A stretch of DNA of 37,290 bases from Ochromonas danica (lineage: Eukaryota; Sar; Chrysophyceae; Chromulinales; Chromulinaceae), in the NCBI GenBank assembly GCA_015146655.1, contig VKHL01000205.1, positions 6,286-43,575 on the forward strand. Direction: 5' to 3'. This document shows positions 1-9,925 of the stretch, one piece after another (position 1 is the stretch's first letter; each line of letters starts with the position of its first letter). The notes below the pieces were generated by a model. That model searched no databases, was not told where the DNA came from, and was given only the letters and a program-made list of their open reading frames with translations. Made by a program: the position numbers and the translations under genes.

Positions 1-47
1 AAACATTGCTCATTTAATGTGCACTCGCAACAACATTAAAAGCAAAT

Positions 48-1776
48 CTACTTCAACAGAACTTGGCGGAGTCTTTCCACACTCGGGTCATTCACATACG
101 CCTCAATCTCCTCTGTAGCAGCGGCCACTGACCCGCCCAGTGACTGGTGGAGGATATGCACATCGCGACGTCTGCTGATCTTGGTGGTCACCGTCTCCGA
201 CTGGCGGAAGTCGATCCACTTCAGAACACCATCCAGAGTAAGTGCGTTGTCGATGCGGGGGTCACCGTGAATGACATCATGAGAGTGAAGTCCATGCAGC
301 GACACCGCCAGCTCCGTCTTGAACGCATTCGACAAAGGAAGCCCAATCTTAATTCCTTCCTCAGCCAGCAGATATCCTGCGTACGCCACACTGCCAACAA
401 CGCCGCTGTGGAACGAGTTCTCGACGACTGGAAACACGAACGATTGAATGTCGATCCGTTTCCGGTACTGTAGCATCAACAGGTACTCCTTTTCGACCTC
501 GTCACTCTTCCGCCCCACTACGACCTTGAGCACCGCGCCGCTGATCAGTTTGAACACACGCCCGTTCGCCCCTGCTCCCAGAAACGCAGACTGCCCTTGA
601 TCGCTGTCTGTGAAATCCTTAACAGTCACATTCAGCTTCCCGCAGAGAGCACTGACTGCCTCCAGCCACGGGTCAACCACGCGTAGAAAATCCAACAGGC
701 GCTGCTTGGACCCGCTCTGAGACCACTTGCACTTCACCACATCAACGATAGTGTTTCCTGATGACCTGATCATCCAGAACTCGTGTACGTCGAACAAAAC
801 GCCCTTCAGCTTCAGCGCCACTCCGTTGTGGTCCACACAGTCTTCACCGGCTATCTGCAGGTACTTGCACTTCTCACCGAAGGCGTCCATGTCGATAAGC
901 CACTTGGCGTCCCAGATGCAGTGGATGCTGGAACGACTCTCCCAGCTGACGAATTTGCCGAACTGCCTCTTCACGGTGCACACAGGAGCATTCTTATAAG
1001 CAGGCAAGAATTGAATCAGAGGGTGGTGCGCGGAGAACAAGTCAGGCTTCATGTCGGATTTGCGATGACCACTCATGCATCGCAGCCATTGAAAAACCTC
1101 GCTGTTCACCAGCCTCAAATGAGGACTCACTTCACTCACGATTTGTATCAGACTGGGAGTGTATAAATTGACCAGCTCCTTCTCGTGCGGTGGTTTTGGC
1201 TTTTGATTGAACAGGCCTTCGGCGGTCTCAATCAACTCTGGTGAAATAATAGCTGAACCGACCCCTTCAAGCGATGTTTCGATGCTGGAAGTCAACATCA
1301 AGCTGTCGTAGATGGCCTTTCCGTGGTCAGTATTTGATGCAGAGATCTTGATCCGCCCAATTGATTGAGATCTCTCCTCCAAAGTCTCCAGCCGACAGCT
1401 CACATTCTTGAGACCATTTTCGACTTTAATTTGACCATTTTTGACTTCAATTTGAATGTTTTCAATTCCAGCAGATAATTTTCGGATTGACTCAGGATCG
1501 CTGTTTAAACCTGAACCACAAAGGAATCGACATAGAATCGTCAAATGATACTCAAACAAATGTACAAAATGTAATTGATTTACCAGTAGCTGCCTCACGA
1601 CTCTTGTGATTTCCTACTCTGCATTGAACTCCTTCATCCTGACAAAGATCGCAAGCATCTCTCACAGTCAAGCCAGACTCCAGCAATTCTGTTGAGCCAT
1701 GAAGCGTTAACTTATGAAAAAGGGAAATCGCGTCTCCAACGGAGAAATAAGAATTCTCAGTCGCCTCCCATTCTCT
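48..1776 (-). CDS. Crinkler-like nuclease-kinase protein, 5' incomplete
   Basis: Two exons are proposed: about 1584-1776 and 48-1510. The intron 1511-1583 (GTAAAT...TTCAG) is phase 1; removing it gives a smooth join (REAATG/LNSDPESIRK), whereas the unspliced frame has no ATG. After a short coiled-coil-like stretch (NIQIEVKNGQIKVENG) there is a possible PD-(D/E)xK nuclease-like core (KPDLF near 1036-1053, WDAKW near 904-915), then a kinase-like fold: glycine loop GAGANGRVF (about 554-581), hinge YLLAEEG, catalytic loop HGDPRIDN (about 246-270) and DFR in place of DFG (about 201-217). REase-like plus kinase-like C-terminal modules are known from Crinkler (CRN) proteins of oomycetes and other eukaryotes. 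No LFLAK-type header is visible. Upstream, the frame meets a stop at 1777-1779, and the LTR array begins at 1790, so the true 5' end is missing or lies beyond it. The gene is visibly more GC-rich than the housekeeping genes. Family assignment is by motif only. Confidence 0.6.
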
Positions 1777-1789
1777 TCAATGTCAAGGT

Positions 1790-2013
1790 CCTACATCCCC
1801 TTTTAGGTTCCGTTGACTTAGTTAGTAGTTAAGAAGTAGAGATCTGATGTAGAGTAGCTCATCAGAGGCTTGTAGCCACTAGTTAGTAGAAGTTGTGCAA
1901 ACCACACGACTGCCTTCTCTGACCTTCTCTGAGTATGTGCTGTGTGTGTTTTGTATGGTCATAACTGAATAAGAAGATCACTGCGATCATTCTTAAGATT
2001 GTTTTGCATTGCA
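1790..2013 (+). repeat. Partial LTR, copy 1
   Basis: This sequence recurs at +757 and +1514 bp with no difference I could see. Relative to the complete copies it lacks roughly the first 310 bp; it starts at CCTACATCCCC, directly after sequence upstream of the Crinkler-like exon. It ends in CATTGCA, the same 3' end as the other two copies. Confidence 0.75.
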
Positions 2014-2237
2014 ACCTCAAGGGCAAGACCGTTAGACGACCCCCACCCAAGGTAGCATATGACATGCTAGTAGGAAGCGTCAACAACATAGTAAGAGAGA
2101 TAGTTCTTGCTATTGATATTTTCTTTGTTGGAGGACTTGCATTTCTGCTCTCGATCAGCAACAGGTTGAATCTCATGATGGTCAGGTACCTTCCCAATAG
2201 GCAAGAGGCGACTATCCGAGATGCTCTGAACCGATTC
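2014..2237 (+). mobile_element. Copia-type integrase fragment, copy 1
   Basis: The plus-strand reading includes KVAYDMLVGSVNNIV, then AIDIFFVGGLAFLLSI and MVRYLPNRQEATIRDALNRF. This resembles the start of the integrase core of Ty1/copia elements of algae and protists, with the D of DIFF as the candidate first catalytic acid. The reading starts just after one LTR end and stops making sense at the next LTR start, so it is an internal fragment left between two LTRs, not a gene. Family placement is from recollection of the motif, not a search. Confidence 0.55.
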
Positions 2238-2770
2238 TGTAGTATTGCTAGCAATACTTATTTAATTCATGCTATTTTCTCTGTCTTTTCCCTCTGTCAA
2301 TGATTGGAATTCCATGGAATTAGATGGAAATATGAAATTCCTTATAGTATATTTATGTATTTGCTTAAGTGTAGAAGAACTTCAATGTGATAATCAGAAT
2401 TAATTACAGTTAAAAGAACAATCTTCCTGACTTTGCTTTCAAAGAAAATCCCTTTAAAGCGTCAAGGATTAGGGAATTCCCCGAGTCCTTAAAGATCCCT
2501 TTTTAAAATAATTAGTTCAATTTAAAATTTCTCACCTACATTCTCACCTACATCCCCTTTTAGGTTCCGTTGACTTAGTTAGTAGTTAAGAAGTAGAGAT
2601 CTGATGTAGAGTAGCTCATCAGAGGCTTGTAGCCACTAGTTAGTAGAAGTTGTGCAAACCACACGACTGCCTTCTCTGACCTTCTCTGAGTATGTGCTGT
2701 GTGTGTTTTGTATGGTCATAACTGAATAAGAAGATCACTGCGATCATTCTTAAGATTGTTTTGCATTGCA
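2238..2770 (+). repeat. Complete LTR, copy 2 (533 bp)
   Basis: It begins TGTAGTATTGC and ends TTGCATTGCA, giving TG...CA ends. Near the 5' end is an 18-bp perfect palindrome, AGTATTGCTAGCAATACT (2241-2258). Inside is a short direct repeat TCTCACCTACAT (near 2529 and 2542). The 3' boundary is fixed by comparison with copy 3, where sequence diverges right after GCA. The 5' boundary is inferred from the TG dinucleotide and the end of the integrase reading. Confidence 0.7.
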
Positions 2771-2994
2771 ACCTCAAGGGCAAGACCGTTAGACGACCCC
2801 CACCCAAGGTAGCATATGACATGCTAGTAGGAAGCGTCAACAACATAGTAAGAGAGATAGTTCTTGCTATTGATATTTTCTTTGTTGGAGGACTTGCATT
2901 TCTGCTCTCGATCAGCAACAGGTTGAATCTCATGATGGTCAGGTACCTTCCCAATAGGCAAGAGGCGACTATCCGAGATGCTCTGAACCGATTC
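2771..2994 (+). mobile_element. Copia-type integrase fragment, copy 2
   Basis: A second copy of the 224-bp internal fragment, identical as far as I can read to 2014-2237 and in the same orientation. It again sits exactly between two LTRs. It encodes the same partial integrase-like reading and cannot be a functional gene. Confidence 0.55.
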
Positions 2995-3527
2995 TGTAGT
3001 ATTGCTAGCAATACTTATTTAATTCATGCTATTTTCTCTGTCTTTTCCCTCTGTCAATGATTGGAATTCCATGGAATTAGATGGAAATATGAAATTCCTT
3101 ATAGTATATTTATGTATTTGCTTAAGTGTAGAAGAACTTCAATGTGATAATCAGAATTAATTACAGTTAAAAGAACAATCTTCCTGACTTTGCTTTCAAA
3201 GAAAATCCCTTTAAAGCGTCAAGGATTAGGGAATTCCCCGAGTCCTTAAAGATCCCTTTTTAAAATAATTAGTTCAATTTAAAATTTCTCACCTACATTC
3301 TCACCTACATCCCCTTTTAGGTTCCGTTGACTTAGTTAGTAGTTAAGAAGTAGAGATCTGATGTAGAGTAGCTCATCAGAGGCTTGTAGCCACTAGTTAG
3401 TAGAAGTTGTGCAAACCACACGACTGCCTTCTCTGACCTTCTCTGAGTATGTGCTGTGTGTGTTTTGTATGGTCATAACTGAATAAGAAGATCACTGCGA
3501 TCATTCTTAAGATTGTTTTGCATTGCA
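2995..3527 (+). repeat. Complete LTR, copy 3 (533 bp)
   Basis: A third copy of the repeat, ending CATTGCA at 3527. After this point the sequence differs from copies 1 and 2 (TTGGTTTGCG instead of ACCTCAAGGG), which defines the LTR 3' edge. The palindrome AGTATTGCTAGCAATACT recurs at 2998-3015. Confidence 0.7.
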
Positions 3528-3868
3528 TTGGTTTGCGTGTCCCTCGATAGACCTAGTGAAGGTAGCCTAGCTCAACGCGAAGCTGAACTAGGAGTCTATA
3601 GGTGACAAAGTCGCAACAAATTCTTCCTTGGTAGATCCACAAACTTGATCCTTCACAAAAGGCATTTTGTTGGGAATAAAGACTGATCAACTGATGACAA
3701 TTTGGTTTCTTCGAAAGTTTTTGAACCCGCTGCCGTTGGTCGAAATGCGTTTTTTAATGGTCAGGCGGTTTCATGTGATCGCTCAAAAGCACTCAAATAT
3801 GGCAGGCAGGCTTAGTTATGTTAACTGGTGTTGTTCGCACATCACACTACTATCTACTAAAAACGGTC
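3528..3868 (+). mobile_element. LTR element 5' internal remnant with candidate PBS
   Basis: One base after the LTR end comes TGGTTTGCGTGTCCC (3529-3543). A primer-binding site starting TGG, complementary to a tRNA CCA-3' end, is expected exactly here in an LTR retrotransposon. The rest of the segment has only short open readings and no recognisable gag domain. It runs into an unrelated, oppositely oriented non-LTR fragment, so the element is cut off. Confidence 0.5.
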
Positions 3869-4420
3869 TTAAGCCACGATAGAGAAATTATTCGGTTTGT
3901 AGTAAGCCAACGCATACGAGTTGTGCTTCGCTACAATAGGAACAATATCCCTAACCAGCTTTTGGATAGGGTCGGGTTGAAAAAGGTTGTAGTCCCAGTA
4001 CAGAGGGTCGTTCCCGGTCACTCGGCAGATCTCGTGCATGAACTTGATAGCGTCTTCGCCCAGACGTCCAGTGGCCTCCAGATTGAAGGTATAGTATTGC
4101 TGAGGGGTCGCCTGTAATATATCCGTCTTGGCTTCATAGTGAAGGGCCTTGTGAGCTTGACTAGCTTTGTTGGCCCCTCCCGCTACCTTATGAGACTGCT
4201 GGTGTGAACGGTGGGTGGGGGCCGCCGGGTTTGCTATAACTACGTCCAGGATGAAAGTCCTGGCTTTGTCTGGCAGATCGATCCGTAAGTCCGCCCGAAT
4301 GTGTCCTTCGTCCCCCTCTTCTACTGGAGGATCCTCTGCCGCCTCTGCTATTGCAGCAGTGTCCTCCTCTAGGGGGAGAACTTTAGCAATCTTTCCTCCT
4401 CTAGGTACTTTAGCAATCTT
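3869..4420 (-). pseudogene. 3' end of a non-LTR retrotransposon ORF
   Basis: On the minus strand a frame stays open from just below the TGA at 4421-4423 to the TAA at 3869-3871. It contains DLRIDLPDKARTFILDVVIA, a run of Ala/His/Lys with ALHYEAKTDIL, then YYTFNLEATGRLGEDAIKFM and a short tail. The pattern (Asp-rich strand, LDVVIANP, later a Lys-rich segment, then a TGRLG motif) is one I associate with the region after the reverse transcriptase in LINE-like ORFs, possibly a restriction-like nuclease fold. Only this C-terminal part is present; no reverse transcriptase motif is visible. It is GC-rich compared with the gene to its right and is fused to it head-on. Confidence 0.5.
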
Positions 4421-4422
4421 TC
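4362..4422. repeat. Short tandem duplication at the TE/gene junction
   Basis: TCCTCCTCTAGG occurs at 4362-4373 and 4394-4405, and ACTTTAGCAATCTTTC at 4380-4395 and 4407-4422. The two units differ by a 5-bp insertion in the first. The duplication sits where the retrotransposon reading (minus) ends and the WD40 gene homology (plus) begins. Confidence 0.8.
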
Positions 4423-4436
4423 AAAGTGATAATCGA

Positions 4437-7428
4437 ATGATGGAACGATGTATTACAATTAGTCCTGCACCATTATATAGTCTTGCATTATTCACAGCTG
4501 ATGGTGCACCAGGACTATTAGTTGTTGGTTGTGCTAATGGTATTGTTAATGCGTATAATCCTCTTAATCTAGAGTATTTAGCAACATTACCAAAACCTAC
4601 CCCTTTACATGGAACAACAACAACTACACGTCTAGAAGGGAATGACACCACTGACAACAACTATCCTGCTTGTTATGCAGTATGTAAAGTACCTGGTAGT
4701 CGTTATCATCCGGTACCTAAACTGGCTTGTGTCTATTCTGATCGTAGTATCTTAATTTGGGATATTAGTGATATTGATCAGATTGTTCTGTATACTTGTT
4801 GTACCACAGGTCATCGTTCTTGTGTTTGGGATATTAATATCCCTGATTGTCATCTATCATCCTTATCAAGTGGACATGGTCATGTGTCAATGAAAGAAGG
4901 TCATCATATTCCATCGGGTACTTTCTTTACCTGTTCAGCTGATAATCGTATTTGTTGTTGGAATTTAGAACATCCTTATTCATCACTTGTTCGATTACAT
5001 GATAGTCAAGCATTACTCTCTCATGCTCAACAACGTGCACATGATGATTGTTTTGATAGTCTACTCTATACTATTGATGTAGTAGATGGACAACAACAAC
5101 AGCAGCAACAACTACTACAGGATATGTCATCGATACTAGACAATGATCAAAGTATGCGTGCTTCTACAGCATCAGCTCTTTCTATTACACAAGCAACACA
5201 ACCATTATCTTCTCATCATGGACATGGAACAGAGTTTAACTTTGCCACAGGTATACCTGATTTAGAGTTACCTGATCATCCTCAATCTACCTATTCACCT
5301 CGTGCATTAGCTATTCATCCTTTTGGACATGAATTAGCAGTAGGTGATAAGACAGGACATCTTCGTATTTATGATCTTATCACTATGACTTGTATTCGAT
5401 CTATACAAGCTCATGCTGCAGAGATTTTAACATTAGCCTATTCACCACCGATGGTGACATTAGATGGTGGAAGTGTCTATACAGTCTATACTCCTTTCCT
5501 TGGAGGATCTGATATACTAGAAGGTGAAGGATTACATACTAATACGATTAGTCCTACAGATGCACTTGTTCTATTAGCAACAGCTGGTCGAGATCGTCTT
5601 ATTCATATCTTCCAAGCTAGTGATGGTTATTGTCCTGTTGATACTTTAGATCATCATTCATCATCTGTCTTAATGGTAAAGTTTACAGGAGATGGTAAGA
5701 AGTTAATCAGTTGTGGTGGAGATAAAACAATGGTATTTTGTAATGTGAATGGTAATACCTTAACACGTGTCAAGACTATCTCCACACCACAAGGATCTAT
5801 TAATGGTTTAGCAGTTGATCCAACGAATAAGTTTGCTATTTCATCTGGACAAGATAAACGTCTTCATATTTGGAATTTACATAATGGGAAGTTAATGCGT
5901 GCTTATCGTAATACAGAAATTACATCAGAATTATATAAAAGTGATTTAGATCCTTCAGGTACTTATATTGCAACCTGTGGATTTGATAAGACAGTAACAT
6001 TAGTAGATTTCTTTTCAGGAGAGATTATAACACAAGTTGGTGGACATAGTGAATTAATTACAGGTGTTAAGTTTTCATCTGATGGTTTACGTTTAATCAC
6101 TATTGGTGGTGATGGTTTAATTATGATATGGAAATTAGCTGATTTATTAGTGAAAGCCATGAAAGAACGTTTACTTGAATTATATGCAAGTGCACAAAAG
6201 AAGAATGCACGAGCAGTAGAAAGACAATCTCTTTCTTCTACTATGCGATCGTCTATTTCTAATACAGGTGGTGTTAGTGTTAACAGTGGTGTTAGTGGTA
6301 GTGGATTGCTAGTAGATCCTGGTGCACAATCTGTACCATTACCACCTCCACCTGTACCTTCTCAATTGAAATCGTCTCTCACACAATTAAAACAGAAAGT
6401 GTTATCACGACATTCTTCTGATCGTTCTGTTTCTTCTGACATTACTGGAACAACATCAACAATAGCAGCAGCAGCAGCTGTACGACCTTCCTCATCATCA
6501 TCTTCCTCTTCTGTTCATCATGATGGTATGATTGATAAGAAAAGCAAATGGTCAGCACAAGAAGGATATGAACTTTTTGGAAAGAAAGTTCTTCCTGGAC
6601 AAACACCAGCAAATCGAAATAAGTTTACTTTAGAATTAACAACTGCTTCATTGCCATCAACAGAGAAGACTATGTTACCAGCTGGTCATAATAGGGTTGA
6701 TGCAGAAGAAGAAGGTGATGATGATCAAGTGAGACCTCCCATACCACCACCACGACCATCCCATCCAGATGATGATGCTGGTACGATGAGAGACAGTGTG
6801 GAAGGAAGAAAGAAAGTTGATTCTGGTAATAGTGCAGCAGATTTACATGATGTTGTTGGATCATATCGTTTAGCCAAGAATGCTGAAGAACATGATGGAG
6901 TTATGCATTCTTCTGACGATGATGATGAAGATGATGAAGATGGTGTACATCGTTTCAAAGCGATGGATGATAATAATCAATCGTATGAAGACGATGAGTT
7001 TGAACCAATTACATCACCAACAGATCCGTTATATAAGAAGAATACACAAAACAATGAACAACAAGATAATGGCGATGATGAAGAAGAGAATAGTTTATCA
7101 CAAGCTCAACAGAAAATCAATCATTTAGAGAAATCTGCACAAGATTTAGAGAATTGGTTAGAAGACATGGTAAGAGAGATTATCCATCCTATATCCCCTT
7201 ATTGTTGTTGTAGTTTGTCATGAGTCTCATAGTTGTTTTACTACATGATGTTATTGAATAGTTGAAGAGTGAGGGACAGTTAGCAGTACCACCAGTAGTG
7301 GAAGAAGAAGAAGAATCAAATCTAGAGACTAACAGAGGATTTCCTCCAAAAGCAGTGGAGACAAGAGGAAGTTCATCTAATCCTTTGGGACAGTCTCTAT
7401 CCTCAGCATTCTTCCGAGGAGTTCGTGG

Positions 7429-7495
<67 letters not shown>

Positions 7496-8621
7496 CGACA
7501 GCAACAACAAGAAGGCGTATTGGAGTCAGATGGATCCACTGCCAGAGACTATTCAGCCATCATGCCACCACCTCCACCAACACTACCCACACCACCACCA
7601 GTAGCAACTGCTGCATCTTCTTCTCTCACAGTGAATGAGGTGATGTCAGCAGAAGATAAGACAAATGATCGTAAAGTACGAGAAAGTGCTGTCATGATGA
7701 ATCAAATGTTAGAACGTCTTCGTGTGATGGAGTTACACAGTTCAGCTGTTGGAATAACTCCTCTGCACTCTACTACTATGACTAACTCCTCACCACCACC
7801 TGTTATACCTGCTGAAGCAGTACAACCAACTGTTAATGAGAATGATAAAGCAGGTAGTGGTAATGGTGGTGATGTAGAAGGAGAGGATGAGGATGGCCAT
7901 CTCTATGACACTCCTAGTACAACCATGTCTAAAGATGATTTGGATAACCATTCTCATCATTCTCATCATTCCTTGCCTTCACCAAATCGACTACCTGTTA
8001 AAGACATTACAATGGAATTACAACATCGTTCTGCTGTTGAACTTTTGAATGAAAAGACACAAAAGTATCAATCTATTCTGAGGTAAGATTAACGTTATTG
8101 ACCTTGTTCATGATGATGATGATGATGATGATTGTTTGTCTTTGTGTAGAGAACTGGAAACAACAAAAGCCAAAGCAGCTGCTTCATTACAAGAGTTAAT
8201 GCAAATCCGATCCAGTTTAGAAGCCAGTATGGAGATTAATGAAGTGACATCCTCCTCCTCATTGTCACCAGCAGCGTTAGTAATGGAAGGACAAGATCTG
8301 ACAAAGTCTTCTTCTGCCTTGCTTCGTTCTTCTCTTCTCGAAACAGATTCGCTATTAGCTAAGTTTCGACAAAGTTTGTCAAGTTTCCATGACTTGCCAT
8401 TATTACAAATGACAACAACATCAGGTGGTAATCATAGTGCCTTGTCAACAATGACAGCAACGAAACAAGAAGAAGGTATTGTTGGAAGTGGTAATGCTAG
8501 TGTGAACAGTGTTGGAAGTGGAGGAAGAGATGATCTTGCCTTATCAGCTTTCTTGGAGAAATACTCTGATCGACTTGTGGAGATTGTTGGAGAAAAGATT
8601 TTGAACAAAGTTAAACCATAA
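4437..8621 (+). CDS. WDR62/MAPKBP1-like WD40 scaffold, 5' truncated
   Basis: Exons: up to 7169, 7262-8082 and 8150-8621. Introns 7170-7261 (phase 0) and 8083-8149 (phase 2) rejoin a continuous coiled coil (LENWLEDM/LKSEGQL; YQSILR/ELETTKAKA). The N-terminal half aligns by eye with the second part of WDR62/MAPKBP1: GCANGIVNAYNPL...LATLPKP, VYSDRSILIWDISDID, GDKTGHLRIYDL, SAGRDRLIHIF-type repeats, DHHSSSV, SGQDKRLHIWNL and GGHSELITGVKFSSDG. These animal proteins are JNK-pathway and spindle-pole scaffolds. The first beta-propeller expected in the family is absent: homology starts near 4424, right after a retrotransposon fragment. The frame stays open back to 4215, but that part is antisense to the transposon. 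The first family-consistent ATG is 4437 (about 1341 aa from there). The C-terminal half is low complexity, with poly-Q, Pro-rich and acidic tracts and coiled coils. It could be a broken gene, a gene restarted internally, or an assembly join. Confidence 0.75.
7429..7509 (+). repeat. CAA microsatellite encoding poly-Gln
   Basis: An almost pure (CAA)n run inside exon 2 of the WD40 gene encodes more than 20 consecutive Gln, interrupted once by CGA (Arg) near the end. It is likely length-polymorphic. Confidence 0.9.
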
Positions 8622-9925
8622 TATAATACTACTATAATATAATATAATGATGATCATCAATATCAATATCAATGTTAATGTTAATATCAATAGTCTGCCT
8701 CTGCCTTGCCCTTCTCACTGCTATTAAACTAAACCAAACGAACTCTTTCTACTAAATGAATTAATCATCATCACTACTAACTAGACCTAGACTAGACTAG
8801 ACTAGTATTAACTACAACTTGTTTGTTGTTTACTCACCAATAGATTCATTCATCTAAACAAGAAAGAAAACAAAACAACAGGTATTACTGTTCTGATCGA
8901 ATTGCTTGATTGATTACACTCAACTAATACAATACATGAACTACAGTATATTATCTATCTATACATAATCAAAGTAGCAAAGTAAATCAATAGATCACTC
9001 ATAGACTTCTATTGTATCTACAGTCTTAGACTAGACTCTACAGTAAGTTTAATTCTCTCCGAAGGAACTGAAGAACGAGAAGACGACAAAGAAGCATAAA
9101 GCAGGATGACATAAGGTAAAGTACAGTACAGTACAGTACAGGGACTGTTGGAATAGGAATTGCTTGGATGCTAGAGACAACTACTAATCCATTGTTGTTG
9201 CAGTAGTAAAGCATACTAATAGTTGTTAGCATAATAGCAATGCTCGACGACTTGCTTCTGTCAATCAAGCACTAAAGGGTCTACATCAATCAACTGTCTT
9301 GCTTCAATAGAATAGTTTAGAAACATAGCATAAGAAAATACGAAGTAATACAATACCAACAATACTAGTCTACAGTAACTCTCTTCATGCACTCCATCAT
9401 AAAGAATGAGAAGACAAAGGAGGAGATGCATCAGTAGATATAGTAAACTAACAACAACAACAACAACAACAATAACAACAAGGAGATATAACAACAGCGA
9501 GCAAATACTATCAACTAGACTACTATTAGCTACTATAACTGACAGCTTTCACCTACTAGCTGCAGTATTCTATTCTATCAACTTGACAACTAACTCTCTC
9601 TGTGTGCATACAGGAGAATTCTATCAAGTCATCAACACACACAGAAAGAGAGAGAGAGATTCCAACCTTGCGATAAAACTCGGATGTATCGACTGACAAG
9701 AAGAATCAAAGGATTTCAATAAACAAAATAGTAAGGAAGGTAGAGGGACAGAAGAATTGCAATCGAGATCCATACCCAAGATATATATATATACTGTACT
9801 ACTACTGGAGATACAAGTTGGTCTGTGGGAACACATCATACATATATACATACTGCACTACTATCGTTCATCATATTCCACACCATATCAATACTACACA
9901 ATACAATAGCTGGTATAGTATCAGC
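8622..9925. other. Intergenic, no gene seen
   Basis: 1.3 kb between the 3' ends of the WD40 gene and the first permease gene. It is AT-rich with simple repeats: AATAT near 8630, ATCAAT near 8656-8690, CTAGA-type near 8785-8808, GTACA at 9121-9140, (CAA)n at 9451-9480, and AG and TA runs near 9650 and 9780. Open readings here have simple-repeat composition and no family resemblance. Confidence 0.6.

Noticed and set aside
1883-3011. Two identical 123-aa minus-strand ORFs as tandem genes
   Set aside because: They are antisense to the integrase fragments and cross the LTR boundary; they repeat only because the DNA repeats.
1790-3527. CRISPR-like or satellite array
   Set aside because: The unit is 757 bp and resolves into a TG...CA LTR plus an integrase fragment, in a eukaryotic context; a PBS-like TGG follows the last LTR.
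4215-4436. Long plus-strand frame giving an N-terminus MGAAGFAITTSRMKV... to the WD40 protein
   Set aside because: It runs antisense to a retrotransposon coding segment, has no resemblance to the WDR62 N-terminus, and family homology begins only at about 4424. Treated as a fortuitous open frame.
7189-7539. Minus-strand ORF with a long poly-Cys tract
   Set aside because: It is the reverse-strand shadow of the CAA tract and flanks in the WD40 gene.
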